A DNA stretch of 64,000 bases, from contig CP095495.1 in the NCBI GenBank assembly GCA_023052945.1, positions 682,001 to 746,000 of the forward strand. Direction: 5' to 3'. The notes below the pieces were generated by a model, which was not told the origin of the DNA, made no database searches, and was given only the letters and a program-made list of their open reading frames with translations. Every line of letters begins with the position of its first letter. Position 1 is the stretch's first letter. Shown here piece by piece: positions 42,606 to 52,232 of this stretch. The stretch comes from Wolbachia pipientis (GTDB lineage Bacteria > Pseudomonadota > Alphaproteobacteria > Rickettsiales > Anaplasmataceae). Both the position numbers and the translations under genes were made by a program.

Positions 42606-43082
42606 ATGAGATTATATTATAAAGATATCAAAAATCTTCTTAAAGAATCTTACCTCTCTAGCGGAAGAGATTATTTCAACAAAGGAAAAGTACGGAACGT
42701 ATCTATCAACAAATCTCACGCTAAATCAGAGGTAGTTGGATCAAGTGTATATCGGATAAAACTAGAATACGATGGTCCATTCCTTAGTGGAAAGTGTTCC
42801 TGTCCTGCATTTGTATATTATGGTCCGTGCAAGCATATGGCTGCAACGGGTTTTGCTTTGATTGATCTTGACAGAAAGGAGTATCGATCATCTATGTGCC
42901 CGGGATATGTTGATGAACAAACTCTCCTTGAAAGGTTTTTACTTAAAAAAACAAACAAAGAGCTCATTTCAATAATTGTTCGTCTAGGTGACCAACATCC
43001 AGAAATTTTTGAAGAACTAGAGGATGAAGAATATGAGCAATTCACTCAAAGTAAGTTTTCAAAATCCGAGAATTATGTATAA
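42606..43082 (+). CDS. SWIM zinc-finger protein, probably truncated
   Basis: The 158-residue product starts behind AAGGAGG and has the SWIM motif as CSCPAFVYYGPCKH (about residues 64-77, CxCxnCxH), a zinc-binding module for DNA or protein. In other bacteria it sits at the N-terminus of larger proteins, often SNF2-type helicases. Here the last residues (KFSKSENYV) are encoded by a copy of the 3' end of the transglutaminase-like gene read in another frame, so the original C-terminus has been lost or replaced. Confidence 0.75.
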   Translation: MRLYYKDIKNLLKESYLSSGRDYFNKGKVRNVSINKSHAKSEVVGSSVYRIKLEYDGPFLSGKCSCPAFVYYGPCKHMAATGFALIDLDRKEYRSSMCPGYVDEQTLLERFLLKKTNKELISIIVRLGDQHPEIFEELEDEEYEQFTQSKFSKSENYV

Positions 43083-43108
43083 AGTGATTGGAAAGATGGT
43101 GAGATCAG
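43053..43108 (+). repeat. Partial copy of the 3' end of the transglutaminase-like gene
   Basis: About 47 bp match 42053-42100 with about five differences (shared AGAATTATGTATAAAG and GATTGGAAAGAT). The orientation is the same. It marks the junction where the SWIM gene loses its own sequence. Confidence 0.75.
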
Positions 43109-43253
43109 GTAATCTATAGCTGATCCAAGGAAGGCATCATACCGCCGCGGCGCTAACACGTATCCGTTCAGGCAATGGCGTCAACTTAAGAGCCTCCATC
43201 AGCAAACTCTCCTAAAGACATGATGGCGTTTAGGCTTATCTACTTTATTGCGG

Positions 43254-44364
43254 CTATACAATCTTTCTGTTAACTTTAGCACGTATACTTGCTCTATCAA
43301 AAAGAGCTTGAAAATCTTTTGGCGAACAATTTCCGACCAGCACTTGATAGAGTTTCTGTCTCATTACACCAAATAAAACTGAAAAATTTAAACGATATTC
43401 AGCGATTTGATCTGGGTTCCAAGGCCCTTGTGCATCACACATATGAAGCGACAATATATTGCACATAACTAAGTTCGCCCAAAATTCTTGTAATACAGCC
43501 TCTAAATTTACTCCAGAAAAATTCTCTAATTCTGCACCTATTTTGAGTCGTTTCCCCTATGTGCCACCTTAATACATAAGCTTTGCTGATATCTTCCAAA
43601 GTAAATTTTTCTCGGTCAAAAAGTGAGGTAATCAGCACTTCTGTTTCTCTATTGGCTAATGTAAGCCCTGACTTTTTGTCCTTTCATTTTATTTTCTAGC
43701 TTTTTATTTTCTAGTATAAAATCAAAATCTAATTCATCAGATGAAATTCGTTTCCATAGCTTGCTATAATTTCTTTTTTGCAAGCGAAAAATAAAGTCTA
43801 CTTTCAATTCATAATGCTGCTGAATGAATTTTAATGAAGACGGTCGTAGATAAATAATAATCTATCTTGATTTAATGAACGCATTTGAGTAACGACTTCA
43901 GGTAATTGTTCTTCTGCTAACGTTTGCTCACCCACATTCCAAGCCGCAAGGCGAGCACTGCAAATCAGCGAAGTACATAAATCAACAAACAAATTGCTAA
44001 TGGTGGCATTATACCTGTTGTTCCATTTGGTTCAAACTCGGATACAATTTCTTCAGAGCTCGGTAATCGAATACCAGAACCATCTGCTGCAATAAGCCTA
44101 TAGCCTCTCCAACTCAGGCTCATCTTGATAGGCTGTTTGGATGCTTAAATTCTTTAAAACCTATATGACAAATCTTATATCTTGCTTTAGAAAAAGCTTG
44201 CTTTGAGGGTACAAGTCAATGGATCCATAAGCTCACATTCTATTCCTAAACTTTTCTTAATTAACTTTAAAATCATAGAAAATACTGTCGTAAAAGGAAG
44301 TTTTCTTGTTCGTGTGAAACTATTTTTTCCAACACAGTGGAGTTTCTGAAAAGTTTTCGAGTAT
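43254..44364 (-). pseudogene. IS4-family transposase, multiply broken
   Basis: Pieces in different frames keep the family's order. WRGYRLIAADGSGIRLPSS carries the first catalytic Asp region near 44110-44060. DREKFTLEDISKAYVLRWHIGE is the YREK-type segment near 43610-43550. ENFSGVNLEAVLQEFWANLVMCNI and the tail to RAKVNRKIV follow, ending at 43254. There are at least three frameshifts and several stops. The 5' part is cut off by the nested IS at 44365. Confidence 0.75.
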
Positions 44365-45320
44365 AGACCTGCTGAAAAAGGTGATTGAAAAAATGATGTG
44401 AGAGAGGTAGAAGAAGAATAAGCAGATCAAGTAAGGAAAAAAAATGAGCTTTAGTTACTATAATATAAAAAAACACCCAAGAAACTTTCGTAATATAACA
44501 GGTTTAACTATAGAGGAGTTCGAAAAAGTAATGGAAAAAGTGAGGTCTGGATGGGAAAAACAGAAAAAGTGTCATGGTAGAAGATCAAAACTACCAACTC
44601 TGGAAGATAAGTTGTTTTGCGTAATTTTGTACTATCGCACTTACATAACACATAGATTTTTAGGATGCCTATTCAATGTACACAACGCAAATGTATGTAG
44701 GTTACTTAAGAGAATAGAGCCATTACTCGCCAAAAAAGTGACTATAACAAAAGATAGAAGTATGACGCCAGAAAAAATACTGAAGATTTTGGCTGATGTT
44801 ACAGAACAGCAAATACAGAGACCAGAAGATAGTAAAAAACGGAAGAAATCATATTCAGGAAAAAAAAGAACCAACACTATGAAAACTGAGATTATTATCG
44901 AAGAAGGAGGAAGAATTTTATCAGTGTCAAAGTCATACCGTGGTAGAATTAGTGATTTCCGCATAAGGAAACAAGAAAAATATTTACCACTTGATAGCAT
45001 AAAACATGCCGATTCTGGATATCAAGGTTGGCAAAAATTGCAAAGCAATGTTATAATTCCATATAAAAAGTATCGTAAAAAGCCATTAACTCCAGAGCAT
45101 AATAGAAGATTAGCATCATTTAGAATGAGAGTAGAAAACAAGATCCGAGAGATAAAGATATTTAAGATTATGTCGAATGTTTATCGCAATTTTCAGAAAA
45201 AATATAACCTGAGGTTCAATATTATTGCTGGTATTGTAAATCTTAAGCACGCCTTTTAGTTAACCTTGATTTTAGTCACCCTCCTTTCCTTTTTTTTATT
45301 GCTTGATTCGCAGCAGGTCT
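44365..45320 (+). mobile_element. IS5-family (ISWpi1-like) insertion sequence, copy 3
   Basis: 956 bp with AGACCTGCTG inverted ends, flanked by TAT on both sides, a 3-bp target duplication. It is inserted in the IS4-type element. It is the longest of the three copies, with eight A in both variable runs. Confidence 0.94.
44444..45259 (+). CDS. IS5-family transposase
   Basis: An intact 271-residue transposase, the same as at 19264-20079 except for Ile8 and Met30. Helix-turn-helix N-terminus and DDE-type catalytic domain as in copy 2. With intact ends and a target duplication it may be able to move. Confidence 0.93.
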   Translation: MSFSYYNIKKHPRNFRNITGLTIEEFEKVMEKVRSGWEKQKKCHGRRSKLPTLEDKLFCVILYYRTYITHRFLGCLFNVHNANVCRLLKRIEPLLAKKVTITKDRSMTPEKILKILADVTEQQIQRPEDSKKRKKSYSGKKRTNTMKTEIIIEEGGRILSVSKSYRGRISDFRIRKQEKYLPLDSIKHADSGYQGWQKLQSNVIIPYKKYRKKPLTPEHNRRLASFRMRVENKIREIKIFKIMSNVYRNFQKKYNLRFNIIAGIVNLKHAF

Positions 45321-45502
45321 TATATCGTATTTTTAATTTGTAAGATAAGATTTTTTCCTTTCTGCATGCATCCTCTAAAAAGGACACATTTTAAACTTTT
45401 TTGTTGAAATAAAATAGAAACAAAAGTGCTGTTTCTTGTAGTATTCTACTCCTTAACATCCCTTAAGTTGACGCCATTGCCTGAACGGATACAAAAAGTT
45501 CG

Positions 45503-46039
45503 TTACTTAAGCTTAAAAAACGTGTATGATAGCGTTATTTCACTTAAATCTTTCGTATTACTATCAAGCATTATCTCAGGATCTATATAGAAAGATACGG
45601 GCATAGCTGCTTTTTGTTTTGGTAGCAACATTTGCTCTTCAAAACAAAAGCATGCAACTTTATTGAAATACTTACCTGCTTTGAAAGGCGTAACGTTATA
45701 TACTGCCATACCAAATGAAAGATGATCAGATAGATTTTTTACGTAATAAAAAGCTAAACTTTGTTCTCCTATGTTTACATCAACGTAGTTAGTTTCTGAT
45801 TTAAATTCCCAAGGTAGATCGGACATTATATCAGCATTGAAGTGAACTCTGATTTTTTGGTCAGTTGCACTTATTGTCGTGTTAGTCACTTTTCTTGTTG
45901 TACCACCATATCCAGTAGCTTTACAAAAAATGCTATATAGAGGCACTGATGCATATGCAAGACATAACATCAACACAACCAAAGATATTAAAAAGAAGAC
46001 TATAGAATTTTTATCATTTCTCCTTAAAAAGGAGAACAT
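45503..46039 (-). CDS. ctaG: Cytochrome c oxidase assembly protein CtaG/Cox11
   Basis: Cox11 delivers copper to the CuB site of cytochrome c oxidase. One N-terminal membrane anchor (VFFLISLVVLMLCLAYASVPLYSIFCKATGYGGTT) precedes a periplasmic domain with the copper-binding CFCFEEQ. The 178-residue length is typical. It follows the BAX-inhibitor-like gene directly with no gap, suggesting one transcript. The IS4-type element ends ten bases beyond its stop. Confidence 0.95.
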   Translation of the reverse strand: MFSFLRRNDKNSIVFFLISLVVLMLCLAYASVPLYSIFCKATGYGGTTRKVTNTTISATDQKIRVHFNADIMSDLPWEFKSETNYVDVNIGEQSLAFYYVKNLSDHLSFGMAVYNVTPFKAGKYFNKVACFCFEEQMLLPKQKAAMPVSFYIDPEIMLDSNTKDLSEITLSYTFFKLK

Positions 46040-46762
46040 TTAATCTCTATTGTTGAACAAGTTAAGTAACCTGAGTAAATCGAGGAATATATTGATAAAG
46101 TTGAGGTAAAGACTAGTTGCACCAAGTATCGCCAGCTTAGTGGCTGCAGCCTCTGAGCCATCATTATATCTATAATAAACGTCTTTGATTCTCTGAGCAT
46201 CATATGCAGTCATCAAGGTAAATACTATTACTGATATGAACGATATTGCAAAATAGAGAGGACTACTTCCAAGGAATAAATTTACTATAGACGCGATAAT
46301 TAACCCCAAGACTCCCATTCTCAAAAAAAAACCCATACTAGTCAGATCTTTTTTTGTAGTATTGCCATATAAAGCCATGGAACCAAACATGATCGATGTG
46401 ATGAAAAACGCTCTTGCTATGTTTTCCGCGGTGTAAAACACAAAAATATAAGATGAGGAGAGCCCTATTAGCACCGAAAACGTGAAAAACACGGTAAACG
46501 CGGACTGAACACTAAGATGTAAGATTTTTGGATATACAAAAAGCACTAGCACAAGTGGAGAAAATGTTATCGCATACAACAGAACAGGATTGGAATGAAT
46601 TACCTGAAAAAGACCAGAAAATACCGTTAGAAATGCAACAAGCCCTGTAACGCCCAAAGCTAAAGCCATGTAGTTATATACTTTAGTTAGGTAACTTCTG
46701 AGCCCAGCGCTATAATAAACGCCCTGAGAGCGGATATCCTGTTCATTTCTCATGTAAGACAT
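46040..46762 (-). CDS. BAX inhibitor-1/YccA-family membrane protein
   Basis: Seven hydrophobic segments and the UPF0005 signature, with LNFINIFLDLLRLLN at the C-terminus (SLYLNFINIFLDLLRL) and a YDAQRIKD loop. Relatives act as calcium leak channels or as modulators of the FtsH protease. The 240-residue length is normal. It is directly upstream of ctaG. Confidence 0.92.
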   Translation of the reverse strand: MSYMRNEQDIRSQGVYYSAGLRSYLTKVYNYMALALGVTGLVAFLTVFSGLFQVIHSNPVLLYAITFSPLVLVLFVYPKILHLSVQSAFTVFFTFSVLIGLSSSYIFVFYTAENIARAFFITSIMFGSMALYGNTTKKDLTSMGFFLRMGVLGLIIASIVNLFLGSSPLYFAISFISVIVFTLMTAYDAQRIKDVYYRYNDGSEAAATKLAILGATSLYLNFINIFLDLLRLLNLFNNRD

Positions 46763-46858
46763 AAATATAACTCCTTTTGTCCGTTATTTAACACATTATA
46801 ATATAAAACCACATTTTTATCAAGCATAAAATCATTTTTTGTTGCAACTAATGTGCAA

Positions 46859-47614
46859 TTATTTTTGTTTTATGTAGATGGAGTATAGTCCTATTGCTGC
46901 TGCATTTGAAACATTTAAACTGTTAATTGCATTTGACATTGGTATTTTTAAAAGATAATCACAATTTTCTTTAACTAACCTCCGCATTCCTTTCTCTTCA
47001 GAACCAAAAATGATCACTATTTTTTTTCCAAAACTCTTTATTTCATCTATATTTTCTTTAGTATTGCAATCAAACCCGTAACACCAGTAGCCGACCTTTT
47101 TTAAATACTGCATAGTTTTTACTATATTTGTAACGTATATTAGCGGAACAATATCCAATGCTCCACTTGCTGCTTTTGCAATAGATGCATTTTCGCCAGG
47201 TGAATGATTATGTGGTAAAACCAATGCGTCGACATTAAAACAAGCTGAAGTTCTTAAAATTGATCCAATATTGTGCGTGTCAGTGACTTGATCTAAAATG
47301 ACTATAGCAGAGCTGTCGTTTGAGCTTTCAGCTACTTCTTCGATGCTTAAGTTATAAAGAATAGGGGCAACATTTAAAGCAATTCCTTGATGGTTAGCAC
47401 CTTTAGATAAAACGTCATTAAGTATTTTGTTTTCTACTAATCGAACTTTAATGCCCTTACTATTTACACATTGCCTAATTTCTTTTTCATGTTCTCTATA
47501 GAAATTTTCTGTTACTAACAGTTCTATACACCGCCTATTTTTATTCTTCAGTGCTGAAATGCAGGTGTGCTTTCCGTACAGCCAAAAATTCTCATTAGTT
47601 TTTGACGATTTCAT
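46859..47614 (-). CDS. rlmB: 23S rRNA (guanosine-2'-O-)-methyltransferase, SpoU/TrmH family
   Basis: A SPOUT methyltransferase. An N-terminal substrate-binding domain (WLYGKHTCISALKNKNRRC) is followed by motif 1 VTDTHNIGSILRTSACF, motif 2 IVIIFGSEEKGMRRL and motif 3 IPMSNAINSLNVSNAAAIGLY, which forms the knotted SAM site. The 251-residue length suits RlmB, though a tRNA-modifying TrmH relative is not excluded. Confidence 0.88.
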   Translation of the reverse strand: MKSSKTNENFWLYGKHTCISALKNKNRRCIELLVTENFYREHEKEIRQCVNSKGIKVRLVENKILNDVLSKGANHQGIALNVAPILYNLSIEEVAESSNDSSAIVILDQVTDTHNIGSILRTSACFNVDALVLPHNHSPGENASIAKAASGALDIVPLIYVTNIVKTMQYLKKVGYWCYGFDCNTKENIDEIKSFGKKIVIIFGSEEKGMRRLVKENCDYLLKIPMSNAINSLNVSNAAAIGLYSIYIKQK

Positions 47615-47706
47615 CGTATTATCGAAAATCTGGTTTTTATAGAATAAGCAACATTTTACTATGTTTGGATATTGTTGTAAAATTATACAATTCGATTAAT
47701 GCGTTT

Positions 47707-48201
47707 ATGTCGGACGATGAGTTGGATTGGCAAAAAAATGTTAAGCCAATAGAATGTGGAAAAGTTACTTTGAAAGTTGATCATAAAGTAAATATAAAGT
47801 CTATGGTTGATAAAGGTACCTCCGACTTACAAAGGAATTTTCTTAATACCAATAATGGTCACTCATCATTTTGTCTTGACCAAAACACAAAATCAAAAGT
47901 TGATAGGGGTAAATATTTTATAAGCGATAAGCTCGATTTGCACGGCTATAGTATAGAGGATGCTTACTGTAAATTGATAGATTTTATTATCAAAAATTAT
48001 CGAGCAGGAAATAGATGTTTATTGGTAATTACGGGATACGGCAGTGCAACAAGTAAAACAGACACTATAAAGAATAACTTAAATAAGTGGTTAAATGATA
48101 CTAAAATCCAGCATATGGTTCTATACTACCAGCAAGCTACGAAAAAACATGGTGGTAAAGGGGCTTTTTATGTTTTATTAAGAAGGCTTAGGCCCTATTA
48201 G
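47707..48201 (+). CDS. Smr-domain protein
   Basis: The C-terminal Smr domain shows LDLHGYSIEDAYCKLIDFI, then CLLVITGYGS and GGKGAFYVLLRRL, the pattern of the small MutS-related nuclease family that acts on branched DNA or on mRNA at stalled ribosomes. I chose ATG 47707 (MSDDELDWQKNVKPI); the longer reading from 47602 overlaps rlmB's start and has no family match. The product has 164 residues. Confidence 0.85.
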   Translation: MSDDELDWQKNVKPIECGKVTLKVDHKVNIKSMVDKGTSDLQRNFLNTNNGHSSFCLDQNTKSKVDRGKYFISDKLDLHGYSIEDAYCKLIDFIIKNYRAGNRCLLVITGYGSATSKTDTIKNNLNKWLNDTKIQHMVLYYQQATKKHGGKGAFYVLLRRLRPY

Positions 48202-48735
48202 CTGCTTAAGTTTCCTTTTAAGCCTTAATTTTTCTTGTATAGCCATATAAAAACCAGTGTTCGGCAGCGCGTTACGCACAATTGTACAAACATTGTAGCC
48301 GTCATTCAAGTAGTCCGCAGAAGCGAAAAACTTCCTTGACAAACTCCTCCAGCCCCCTTATCATGAAACTGAAGCTATTTATTTATCTTCTCTGTACAGA
48401 TTAAATGACAAAAAAACTCAACGTATTTGGCGTCCCATGTTTAATTTTTTGCACTATGTGTACCTTATGTCTTTATCAAATGACTTTGTTTATGTTGGAT
48501 TTTCACCAACTGTTCTCCAAGCACTTCTTGGCGCACCATTTCTTCCTCTCAAATATTGGTACGTGTATGTATACACATATAAATGTTAAGAATAATACAA
48601 CAACACGGAACACGGTAGTGACAAAGAAGTTGTAATTTAGCAGTAAGTATTATTAATAACTTAAATAATACAGCCACTTTCAGCAACCAAAAACAACAAC
48701 CCTGAAATACAAAAGTTTCTTTTCCTTCAGTAGCA
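48202..48735. repeat. Intergenic repeats, including partial copy C of the 0.5 kb repeat
   Basis: GGCAGCGCGTTACGCACAATTGTACAAACATTGT at about 48263 is a short-repeat member. From 48320 to 48480 the sequence matches 22785-22950 in the same orientation (CTTGACAAACTCC, AGCCCCCTTATCATGAAACTGAAGC, TTTGCACTATGTG, CCTTATGTCTTTAT). The remainder is AT-rich with no gene seen. Confidence 0.7.
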
Positions 48736-49110
48736 TTATTCTAAATTTTCATCAAAATAAGCTGTTTTATCCTTTTTTTCCTTATACTCTTCTGCAGTAT
48801 AGAGAGGTTGCTTCTTAGCTGTGATATTTGGCCATTTTTGTGAGTATTCTACATTTATATCGTAAAATAACTTGAAAGTTTTTTGTTCACTGTTCAGTAA
48901 CTCTTCATCTAGTTCTAAAACACCTTTTATGGAATCATCAGTTACAATTGCATCTACTGGACACTCAGGTATGCACACTCCGCAATCAATACATTCATCT
49001 GGGTTAATCACGAGCATGTTTTTACCTTCATAGAAGCAGTCAACGGGACATACTTCCACGCAGTCTGTATATTTACATTTTATGCATTTATCTGTAACAA
49101 AATGCGTCAT
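48736..49110 (-). CDS. fdxA: Ferredoxin FdxA (3Fe-4S/4Fe-4S)
   Basis: A seven-iron ferredoxin with [21 protein letters not shown] at residues 10-30 and [16 protein letters not shown] following, and the long C-terminal tail typical of FdxA. The 124-residue length fits. It serves low-potential electron transfer in the cytoplasm. Confidence 0.94.
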   Translation of the reverse strand: MTHFVTDKCIKCKYTDCVEVCPVDCFYEGKNMLVINPDECIDCGVCIPECPVDAIVTDDSIKGVLELDEELLNSEQKTFKLFYDINVEYSQKWPNITAKKQPLYTAEEYKEKKDKTAYFDENLE

Positions 49111-49171
49111 AAAACACTGTATATTTGCATTATCTTGGGTACACTAAATTGATAAGAAATTCAAGCTCTTT

Positions 49172-50260
49172 ATGAAGATAAATAAATTGAACAACAAAGA
49201 ATTAGAAGTATGGTTAAGCCTGGCTAGAACCATAGGACCAATAAAGTTTTTTAGTATACTAGGAACACATGGATCGCTAGATGAGGTGCTAAAATATCTC
49301 AATAGGGTGGCTAATAATAAGATGTATGGCATTCAAGATGCACGAGAAGAAATCAATAATGCAGAAAGAATTGGAGCTAAAATTATACCCGTATGTGACC
49401 CAGATTACCCTGATCTTTTAAGAAATATCTCTAGTTGTCCTCCTATAATAACTGCACTTGGTGATGTATCATTATTAAGCCGTGAGATAATTGCAATAAT
49501 CGGTGGGCGTAACTCTTCAATGAATGGAAGAAATTTTGCTAATAAGTTGGCACTTGATTTAAGCGAAGCTGGTTTCATCGTAGTTTCTGGACTTGCAAAA
49601 GGAATCGATACTGCAGCAAACAGTGTAATATACAAAAATCACCCCACTATTGCTGTTACAGCAAGCGGAATTGATGTGGTGTATCCAAAAGAGAATTTTG
49701 ATCTATACAAAAAAATCACTGGGAACGGTGGTTTAGTAATTACTGAGCTTCCATTTGCTACTAAACCAAAGCCTCAGTATTTTCCTCAAAGGAATCAAAT
49801 TATATCTGGTCTATCACTGGGTGTTGTAGTGATTGAAGCATCGAAACGTTCTGGCTCTCTAATAACAGCAGATTTTGCTTTAAATCAAGGGAGAGAGGTG
49901 TTTGCAGTTTCTGGTTTCCCTTTAGATTCACGCTGTAGTGGTAGTAATTATTTAATTAAAAACGGTGCTAAGCTTATCGAATCCGCTGATGACATAATAG
50001 AGAGTATTAGGTTTAGTTTACCTCCACAGCAAAAAAGCCTATTTGATGTTGAGCACCATTTTGTTAACCAAAAACAAGAAAAATTACAACAGGCAAAATC
50101 TGTTATAGTTGATCATATTAACTCTGTACCTGTTGATATAGATGAACTTATATTAGCAAGCGGACTTTCTACCAACATAGCTCTAATGGCTCTTTTGGAA
50201 CTAGAGTTGGAAAACAAAATAGAGCGTTCACCGGGGAATAAAATATCGTTAATTTTCTAG
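49172..50260 (+). CDS. dprA: DNA processing protein DprA
   Basis: DprA binds single-stranded DNA and loads RecA during transformation. The Rossmann-like core shows IIGGRNSSMNGRNFA, VVSGLAKGIDTAAN, GIDVVYPKEN, FPQRNQIISGLSLGVVVIEASKRSGSLITADFALNQGREVFAVSGFPLD, and a C-terminal winged-helix-like domain ends the 362-residue protein. It is widely retained in Rickettsiales though natural transformation is not established there. Confidence 0.95.
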   Translation: MKINKLNNKELEVWLSLARTIGPIKFFSILGTHGSLDEVLKYLNRVANNKMYGIQDAREEINNAERIGAKIIPVCDPDYPDLLRNISSCPPIITALGDVSLLSREIIAIIGGRNSSMNGRNFANKLALDLSEAGFIVVSGLAKGIDTAANSVIYKNHPTIAVTASGIDVVYPKENFDLYKKITGNGGLVITELPFATKPKPQYFPQRNQIISGLSLGVVVIEASKRSGSLITADFALNQGREVFAVSGFPLDSRCSGSNYLIKNGAKLIESADDIIESIRFSLPPQQKSLFDVEHHFVNQKQEKLQQAKSVIVDHINSVPVDIDELILASGLSTNIALMALLELELENKIERSPGNKISLIF

Positions 50261-50265
50261 ATTAC

Positions 50266-50402
50266 TTTAGCTATAGCTAACCCAAGAAAGGTTTTCCTAC
50301 GTCATACCGCCGCGGTATCTTGGCATAGATTCCGCTAACAAGTAGCGGAATGACGAATTTTTGTTTTTCAAATTATCGGTAAACCTAAGTCACTTTAGCT
50401 AT
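50266..50402. repeat. Palindromic intergenic repeat
   Basis: The most complete unit in the window: GCTAACCCAAGAAAGG, then TACGTCATACCGCCGCGGTATC, then ATAGATTCCGCTAACAAGTAGCGGAATGACGAATTT and the tail TCGGTAAACCTAAGTCACTTTAGCTAT. The first and last parts are themselves inverted matches (TAGCTA). Confidence 0.75.
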
Positions 50403-50480
50403 AGGTCAGTATGTCGTTTTACTAGATGTTCGTACAGATATATGCTTGACACTGGAATGATGCCATTTGCTATAGGATTC

Positions 50481-51212
50481 TTAGTTGCTGATTTTAGAAT
50501 TGATAAGAGAAAACTTTTTTTCAACTTGTTGTATGATTTTATCAAAGTGATCGAAATCTAAGCTTGCACTGCCAATTAAAACTCCTGATAAATTTGAAAT
50601 ATTTAACAAATTTTCTATATTTTCTGAATTGACTGAACCACCATATGTAATGTGTTTTTTACCAGTACACAATTTTATTACCTCTATCACCTCAGCAATT
50701 GCATCATTATTTGGCACATGACCTGTGCCTATTGCCCATATTGGCTCATATGCTACGGTATATTCACCGTGTGTTGGCAAACGGTTTTTGCATTGATATT
50801 CTATTACTTCTTTTGTTTTTTCATTCTTATAATCTTCTGAATTTTCACCTACACAGATAATTGGGTGTAAGCCTGATTCTATTGCTATTTCCGACTTAAG
50901 TTTTATTTCACTATCTTTTTCATTGGCCCTTTCAGAATGCCCAAGTATTACGTAAGTACACCCTAGTTCTTTCAACATTTCTGCGCTAATTTCACCTGTG
51001 TAAGAACCGAACTTTTTATGATGGCAATTCTGTGCTCCTATATTAATATTATTGTTCAACTCTATACTGCTTGGAAATGATGTAAAAGGAGGGCAAATTA
51101 CTAATTTAGAGGTAATTTCGTTGCTCTTGTTGTTAAGTTTGCCTATAAAGTCAACAAATGAAGAACGCATTCCATTCATTTTCCAATTTGCTACTATTAA
51201 AAAGGACATCAA
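50481..51212 (-). CDS. tpiA: Triosephosphate isomerase
   Basis: Interconverts dihydroxyacetone phosphate and glyceraldehyde 3-phosphate. VANWKMNG at the N-terminus supplies the catalytic Lys, [10 protein letters not shown] the catalytic His, [13 protein letters not shown] the catalytic Glu and loop 6, and [10 protein letters not shown] the phosphate-binding end. The 243-residue length is normal. Confidence 0.96.
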   Translation of the reverse strand: MMSFLIVANWKMNGMRSSFVDFIGKLNNKSNEITSKLVICPPFTSFPSSIELNNNINIGAQNCHHKKFGSYTGEISAEMLKELGCTYVILGHSERANEKDSEIKLKSEIAIESGLHPIICVGENSEDYKNEKTKEVIEYQCKNRLPTHGEYTVAYEPIWAIGTGHVPNNDAIAEVIEVIKLCTGKKHITYGGSVNSENIENLLNISNLSGVLIGSASLDFDHFDKIIQQVEKKFSLINSKISN

Positions 51213-51231
51213 CTTTACTTATGAGTGAGAG

Positions 51232-51304
<73 letters not shown>

Positions 51305-51382
51305 GTTAAACACATTAATAATATACAATTATCAATGGATTTTAGTCAACTGATTTTTAAAATACTATATAATGAAAATAAT

Positions 51383-52201
51383 ATGAGAAAATTTTTACTG
51401 AAGCCAAAAAAGAGTCTAGGGCAAAATTTTATTTTATCGAGTGAGATAACAAAAAAAATCGTCGCTTTAGCTGGTAGTCTGGAAAATTTTAATGTCATTG
51501 AAATTGGTCCTGGATATGGTGCATTAACAAGAGAAATATTGGTGCATAATCCAAAGTCTCTACTTTCTATAGAAAAAGATAGAGATTTAGTAAAACACCA
51601 TGACCAACTGCTAAATGAGCATCAAGGAAAGTATAGAATTATAGAAGCGGATGCACTGCATGTTATAGAAGAAGAGCTGATAGAGCGCCCAGTTAAAGTT
51701 ATTGCTAACTTGCCTTACAATACCTCGGTAGTGTTATTTTTAAAGTGGTTAAATAATATAAAATTTTTTACGAACTTGACATTAATGTTTCAAAAAGAGG
51801 TAGCAGATCGCATTACGGCAAGACCCAATTCTAAAGATTATGGTTCCTTATCAGTGCTAAGCCAGTTACTATGTGATATAAAAAAGGAATTTTATATTGA
51901 ACCTAAAGAGTTTTTTCCAAGACCAAAAATACATTCTTCAGTAATTACAGTAAATCCTTTGCCTACCCCAAAGTTTGCAGTAAATTTGGAAACCTTAACA
52001 AGATTAACACGTGCCGTTTTTGCTCAAAGAAGAAAGATGCTGAGAAATAGCTTGCAAAATATAACGAACCACGCTGAAACTGTCCTTGAAAACGCTAAAT
52101 TGAGTGGAAACCAGCGTCCAGAAAACTTAACCATTGAGCAGTTTTGTTTGCTGGCAAATAATGTAGAATGCTCATTTTGCAAAAGCCCTATTGCAATTTA
52201 A
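51383..52201 (+). CDS. rsmA: 16S rRNA dimethyladenosine transferase
   Basis: RsmA (KsgA) dimethylates two adjacent adenines near the 3' end of 16S rRNA. SLGQNFILS at the N-terminus, IEIGPGYGALTREIL for SAM binding, ANLPYNTSVVLFLKWL for catalysis and AVFAQRRKMLRNSL near the end are all present. I start at ATG 51383; 51335 would add 16 residues that do not match the family. The product has 272 residues. Confidence 0.95.
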   Translation: MRKFLLKPKKSLGQNFILSSEITKKIVALAGSLENFNVIEIGPGYGALTREILVHNPKSLLSIEKDRDLVKHHDQLLNEHQGKYRIIEADALHVIEEELIERPVKVIANLPYNTSVVLFLKWLNNIKFFTNLTLMFQKEVADRITARPNSKDYGSLSVLSQLLCDIKKEFYIEPKEFFPRPKIHSSVITVNPLPTPKFAVNLETLTRLTRAVFAQRRKMLRNSLQNITNHAETVLENAKLSGNQRPENLTIEQFCLLANNVECSFCKSPIAI

Positions 52202-52232
52202 TTAATTGGCGTATAAGCTTTAAATAAAGCCT

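Larger units (their letters stand above)
43160..45492 (-). mobile_element. IS4-type element with 31-bp inverted ends, interrupted by an IS5-type copy
   Basis: The 31 bp at 43160-43190 are a perfect inverted match of 45462-45492 (TATCCGTTCAGGCAATGGCG core). Between them lie fragments of an IS4-family transposase and the nested element 44365-45320. Without the nested copy the length is about 1.38 kb, typical of IS4. The left end is inserted within a palindromic repeat (CCGCCGCGGCGCTAACACG). No target duplication is visible. Confidence 0.8.

Noticed and set aside
42818..43045. Serine-rich minus-strand ORF
   Set aside because: It is a shadow of the SWIM-finger gene.
48405..48635. 76-codon ORF with a hydrophobic start
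   Set aside because: Its first half is the dispersed 0.5 kb repeat, which is not coding in the other copies.
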